Assembly: GCA_964304625.1 (NCBI GenBank)
Contig: OZ199839.1
Coordinates: forward strand, 5,642,001 to 5,706,000
Length of the DNA: 64,000 bases
Origin: Kudoa neothunni
Taxonomy: Eukaryota; Cnidaria
Direction of reading: 5' to 3'
The position numbers and the translations under genes are program-made. The notes under the pieces are model-generated. The model searched no databases, was not told the DNA's origin, and saw only the letters and a list, made by a program, of their open reading frames with translations. Shown here in pieces: positions 59,316 through 64,000 of the stretch. How positions within the stretch are numbered: the first letter of the stretch is position 1; every line of letters begins with the position of its first letter.

Positions 59316-61672
59316 CCCTTTCGGTCCCAGTGTTCACTGTAGTGAATAAACCATTATTTTGGCTATCACATATTGAATATACATATATTGAAAACCAAAC
59401 GTAAATTAAACTGAAGATTTTAATATTTCTAATTTGTATCATAATTAAGAAATAACAACATTTTATTGAACGATACTTTTTACTTAATCCAGATTAAAAA
59501 ATTGCAATCATATTCTGTTTATAAAAGTATGCTTTATTTTATAAATAAAACCAAACTAATATATATTATGGATGTAATATAGGGAAAGAAGACACAACTT
59601 GAAATAAGACAACAGGATTCACAAATCAACAAATATTTAATACTATTATTGTAGACATACTTATTTGTTAATCCTTACAATAAATACTTATGGTCAGTTT
59701 ATTTTTTCAAATATTCACATTGATACAATAAGTAAAAAATGTACACAGCTATAAAAGCATGTGTTCACTACGGTGAACAAGGGGCTTCAACGGAACTAAA
59801 ATTTCGGATCATAATGGATCACGATTCCAGAACAACAAGGTCAAAAAATGGAAAAATACAAACGGAAGTTATAATTCTTCCATGTGTTGATATTTCAGAT
59901 CCTGATATGTACTTTGATGATGAATTTGATCCAATAAAACCGAAAATGTTGGGGAATCCTCTACTAGCTCGTCGGATGAATCGGTTGCTGTGGAAGAGGA
60001 AACAGATGTCAAATAGACTACTTTAATTTCTTCTTTGGCAATGAACTAATGGAACTAATAGTATCGCAATCAAATATTCATTCCATTCAACTTGGATCGA
60101 CTTTCCGTACACATGTTGGGGAATTTCAAAAGTTCATCGGCGTTCTTATCTTGAGGAGCATCGTTAGGACGCCCCCTTACCGCTGTTATTGGAGTAAATC
60201 CCTGAATTATCCCCCTGTTTCGAATATTTTCTCCAGAATTCGTTTTCAGCAAATCCTCAAATTTTTACATTTTAATAATAACGAAACTCTTATAACGAAC
60301 CAAAACTCACCCATTTTCGTTCGTTTCGCGAAAATTAGACCTTTCCTTGACCATCTCAGGATGACATGCTTAAAAATAACCCCAGAAGCACGCAATTCAA
60401 TTGACGAGCAAACGATTCCTTTCAATGGGAAAATGTAAAGCAAGACAATACCTCTCGAAAAAACTTTCAAAGTAGGGCTTTAACGTATTTGCTAAATGCG
60501 GTGATAATGGCATCGTGTATGACTTTAACATATACGATTGGCAAAAGACCTACGGTTGTGCAAAACTGTAGTCTAATCTCAGGAGACTTTGTTGTTAAAC
60601 TATCCGAAACTCTTCCAACTTCAAAGACATATTTCCTTTGTTTTGACAACTATTTTACTTCCATCCCACTAAAAAGTATTTCTAAAAACCCCAAATATAT
60701 ACTCAATACTCAGTTGGTACAATTCGAAGAAATAGAATAAAAATTTCTCCTTAACTCCCCAAGGATATCGAGAAAAATGGTTGCGGAGCGTATGAAAGAG
60801 CGCAGGATCTTCATCAAGATATTGTGTTATCTCAATAGTTACATTGGCCTCAACGCATTCTTCTTTGGAACCCAGTCTCTGTGTAAGGAGATTTGATAAA
60901 CGCCTCAAACGAATGGTTATTGTTGAGTGTCCTAATGTTGTTTCTGAATACAACGAAAACATGGGGATGTTGAGCTATCAGATATGCTGGCGGCATTGTA
61001 TAGATTAGAACATAAATCTTTAAAATTTTACATGAAAATTTTCATGTGGGGTCTAAATACAGCCATTATTAATGCATAGCTGCTATATCGCAAAAACTCC
61101 TCCATAAGAAGGACGCCCAGAAAGGAAATGAAAGACTTGTCATCATTTACAGAATCCATAAGCGAATCACTTATCTACTATAAAAAACTGGCAGTAATAC
61201 CAAAGCGAGATAGACCAAGTATGGATGTGGGTGAAGATTATGTTGTCATTTATTGCCCCAAACTCCAAAAAAAATAATATACTATCAGATTCCATTAGAT
61301 TTGGCAATGTTGGTCATTACCCTACGATGAATGAATCCAAAAATAGATGCACAGTCTATGTAAAAGGAACACACACTTCGCATGTGTAAAATGTTTGGCA
61401 ACTTGTTGCATTGTTAAAGAAAGGAACTATTTTTATGATTTACACGTAAAAAAAATAATTATTTATTAGTAACATCTATTTTTTTCTCATTTAGAAATTT
61501 TGTGTTTTTTACCGTTGGAACCAGTTGTTCACTGCAGTGAATAAGACAAAAAGTGTGACGAATTGGAACTTAGAAAACTCTTTTTACATTAAAACTTTAA
61601 TTTTACGGTTTTTAACACCTCTTCTATATAATAAATTTTGTTCTAAAGAAAAAAAAATTGGAATCGAAAGGG
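59316..61672 (+). mobile_element. piggyBac element 2 with TTAA target duplication
   Basis: TTAA at 59312-59315 and 61673-61676. The left end is CCCTTTCGGTCCC, and the right end complement reads CCCTTTCGATTCC. A subterminal GTTCACTGTAGTGAATAA motif near 59330 recurs as GTTCACTGCAGTGAATAAG near 61525. 2357 bp, with transposase sequence inside. Confidence 0.9.
59739..61450 (+). pseudogene. piggyBac 2 transposase (frame broken)
   Basis: Pieces of one transposase lie in several frames: FQKFIGVLILRSIVRTPPY and FSRIRFQQILKFLHFNNN (core), NSIDEQTIPFNGK (first Asp; 60030-60438), then FLCFDNYFTSIPL (second Asp; 60489-60740). A C-terminal cysteine/histidine block (NRCTVYVKGTHTSHVKC, ERNYFYDLH) lies at about 61320-61450. 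The third Asp region was not found intact. Breaks lie near 60030, 60440 and 60740 at least. It is of the PGBD4-like type, different from the element at 25864. Confidence 0.8.
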
Positions 61673-61679
61673 TTAAGAG

Positions 61680-62439
61680 CATAATATAAAAATGTTTAAT
61701 TCAAGTAGGGCAAAGTTTCGATACAACTAAAAACAAGGACGGAATCTTTTTTTAGATGTATACATAAATACGAAAATAATGTAGTTAAAAACATTTAAAA
61801 TTAAGTGAGATAATGTTAAAGGATTAAGTTTTTACAAGACGATTGCTCTTGAGATGACACTGTTTATATTTATAAGATAAATACGAAATTACTTGTATTT
61901 ATTGTATACAATAAAGCTAGCTCAAAATAAATATTAGTATCCAAAAAGAATAAATTTCTTAATTTTAGTATCATTAGTGGTCGGATTAGTTTCTTCGGCT
62001 GGGGTATTTCTTAATTCTTTAGTCCTGAAATTTTTACAACTCGTAATTAATTCCAAAATGGTTGATCCTATAAAATGTATTAATGATGGCAGATATATTT
62101 ATCAAATTATTAAAGAATTACAAAAATTACTAGATCAATTTTAGCTTTTTCTCTCAAATTTTGAGGCCTTTCTAAATATAGAACAATTTTACTGATCCCA
62201 AAATATCACTAGTTCTATAAAATTTTGGTATAAGAAATATCTCATTTATGGTGAAACCAGTATTACCAATTTATATGAAGGAATATTTGATTCATATATG
62301 AATTAAAATTAAAAAATTCATAATGAATAATGGAACATTATATCAACTCTATAATATATAAGTTAATTCAAAACGTCAGAATTTGTTAAGCGTCTAAAGA
62401 GTTGAGTAGTAGGTTGTACCCGCAAAACAAAAACAGAGT
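61680..62439. other. Intergenic, nothing recognised
   Basis: AT-rich sequence, no coding signal. Confidence 0.5.
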
Positions 62440-62640
62440 AAAAATTCACCCTCAACTTTTTTTCTGAAGATTGTCTCAAATAAAATTTAGAACTTACTGG
62501 AAAAATATGAGGTAAATTGATGGAGAGAATTTTGAATAAATGACCAATTATTAAGCAGGTATGCGCTGCGCGCATGCGCGAGAATCTTTATGATAACATT
62601 TCTTTGGAATATTGATTATATTTATAAGCTTTTTTCTTCC
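62440..62640 (+). repeat. Dispersed repeat with GCGCATGCGC core, fourth copy
   Basis: It shares AATAAATGACCAATTATTAA, a GCGCGCATGCGCGAG core and ACATTTCTTTGGAATATTGA with the copies at 5216, 21247 and 25550. Confidence 0.6.
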
Positions 62641-64000
62641 GTCATTAATTCAGTTAATCAATCTTTTTAAACAAATCGTTGTAATATTACGCATATAAAT
62701 ACAAAATGATAAAAAAAGTGATTATTTAATAAAGCAATTATATATCACTAAAATGCTCTCTACTACATGAAACTAAATAAACTAATATGGAGTCATCAAA
62801 ATTTGATAAGTTATCGCTAAATTTAGGAGAAGATGGCATGACCCGCTTATTTTTGTATGCGCGTGCGCAGAAATAAAACGTATTATTTTTGTTTATTTAT
62901 TCATTCTTTAAGCAATTGAATTTTCTAAGACGTTTTAAAACTGATATTTTAAATCAATTTGTAAATGAAAAATGTGAGGTTAGATGTCTACCTCAATTTT
63001 ACTTAGAGGGTATTTTTAACTTAACTTTTTTGAAAAACGGCCAAAAAATTATTTATTTGTTTTTCTGAAAGCTTTTACAAAAAAAATTATAAAAGCTAGA
63101 TAAGAGGTATTTTCCATTAATATGCTATAATATTTATAGCAATGTAAAATGGGTGGAATTCTCTCTCAATTTACTTAGAGAGTTAAAGGATGAAAGGAAT
63201 TTAATAAAGAATTCATATTGAAACATATATAAGACGGTTCATCTAATTTTAGAATGAAGCAATAGCAATATTCCGGAAATAATCTTCATATATGTTGATT
63301 TTTTAATCCCCGGACAGATTAATAAATACCAACAAGTTGGATGTACCTTAGAATATGCTGGTTGGAAAACTCATTCAATACAAAAAACGTTATAACATTC
63401 ATCAAAGAAGATAGGGATAAAAGAAAAATTATTTGTAATGTTATTAACAGGATTCATTCAACAAGTGCTCGCATGGTTACTCAAATAGGAACATTTTGTG
63501 AATAGTGTTGTAAGGATACAAGGAGAAATGTATAAATTTTACTCAATCGACTTATAGAAATATCATTTAGCAGTTGTTTGGTAATAATTATTTTCGATAT
63601 CACGTGTTTACCTTTAGAATTTTTCATTAATTATGATAAAATTCAATAATTTTATTGTTAATCTACTTAATTTACATAAATATTATTGAAACAAACAAAA
63701 TTAATTTTTTGAAGCTTGAAAAATATTATTAGAGTTTTAAACTTATCTAAAAAAATACGTTTTTCCCAAAAATAATAAATTTTAATATCAGTTTTGTCAC
63801 AGCTGGCTCATAGTTACTTTTTTCTCCATTGAATATACCTACTTCATATAAAGAAGCACAAACTTTGAACATATTAGGATAAAAAATACCCAATAATTAT
63901 ATTTAGTATTTAATTTTAAATAGTTGATTATACAAAAATACTAATGAAAATTTCATATCGAAAAATAATTCAACTAAGAGAAATTAAATTGAACGTTTAC
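62641..64000. other. Intergenic, nothing recognised
   Basis: AT-rich sequence to the window edge. Two short motifs (ACTTAGAGGG near 63000 and ACTTAGAGAGTTAA near 63170) resemble the inner end of the piggyBac inverted repeat but form no complete element. A TGCGCGTGCGCAG patch lies near 62860. Confidence 0.4.

Overview
This is a very AT-rich eukaryotic window carrying animal-type housekeeping genes, each split by very short introns (about 36-70 nt), and a large load of DNA transposons. Recognisable host genes are TUBGCP4 (cut by an assembly gap), BPNT1, CRLS1, SPCS3 (two copies) and NGLY1. There are also two secreted or type I membrane proteins that I cannot assign to a named family. The mix of compact introns, repeat-rich surface proteins and many Helitron, piggyBac, Tc1, MULE and Tigger relics suggests a fast-evolving small animal, possibly a parasite. 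That placement is inference; no sequence here names the species. I saw no rRNA, tRNA or CRISPR array.

Layout. 1-6110 is a near-identical copy of 16101-22143 and ends at a 200-N gap (6111-6310). It holds orphan CRLS1 exons 3-5, a whole SPCS3 gene and the last codons of a zinc-ribbon gene. 6311-9004 holds TUBGCP4 exons on the minus strand, with the C-terminal part lost in the gap. 9898-12501 is transposon debris: an internally deleted piggyBac, a Helitron and a Helitron-like 3' fragment. 12712-13973 is BPNT1 (-), 14128-18466 is CRLS1 (+) sharing a short divergent promoter with it, and 18618-19722 is SPCS3 (-), convergent with CRLS1. A zinc-ribbon gene of unknown function ends at 22058. 22.3-25.7 kb is mostly featureless.

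25.8-35.7 kb is a nest of mobile elements: a Helitron split by a piggyBac, a second Helitron split by a Tc1/IS630 element at its very 5' end, then a third Helitron-like copy. 35846-38831 (-) encodes a multi-repeat ectodomain protein. 39.4-41.4 kb holds a MULE-type fragment and Helitron pieces. 42389-44733 (-) is NGLY1 with an unusual thioredoxin-like/PUB/transglutaminase layout. 45243-45564 is a short non-autonomous Helitron whose autonomous relative lies at 51892-58016. 47576-49371 is a MULE with long inverted ends. 49765-51303 (-) is a mucin-like membrane protein. 58565-59207 is a Tigger-type MITE and 59316-61672 a third piggyBac. The last 2.3 kb holds only dispersed repeats.

The host genes cover separate basic jobs: microtubule nucleation (TUBGCP4), PAP/inositol phosphate hydrolysis (BPNT1), cardiolipin synthesis (CRLS1), signal peptide removal (SPCS3) and deglycosylation of misfolded glycoproteins (NGLY1). 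They do not form one pathway, although SPCS3 and NGLY1 both serve secretory-protein biogenesis and quality control, and the two membrane proteins are presumably their clients.
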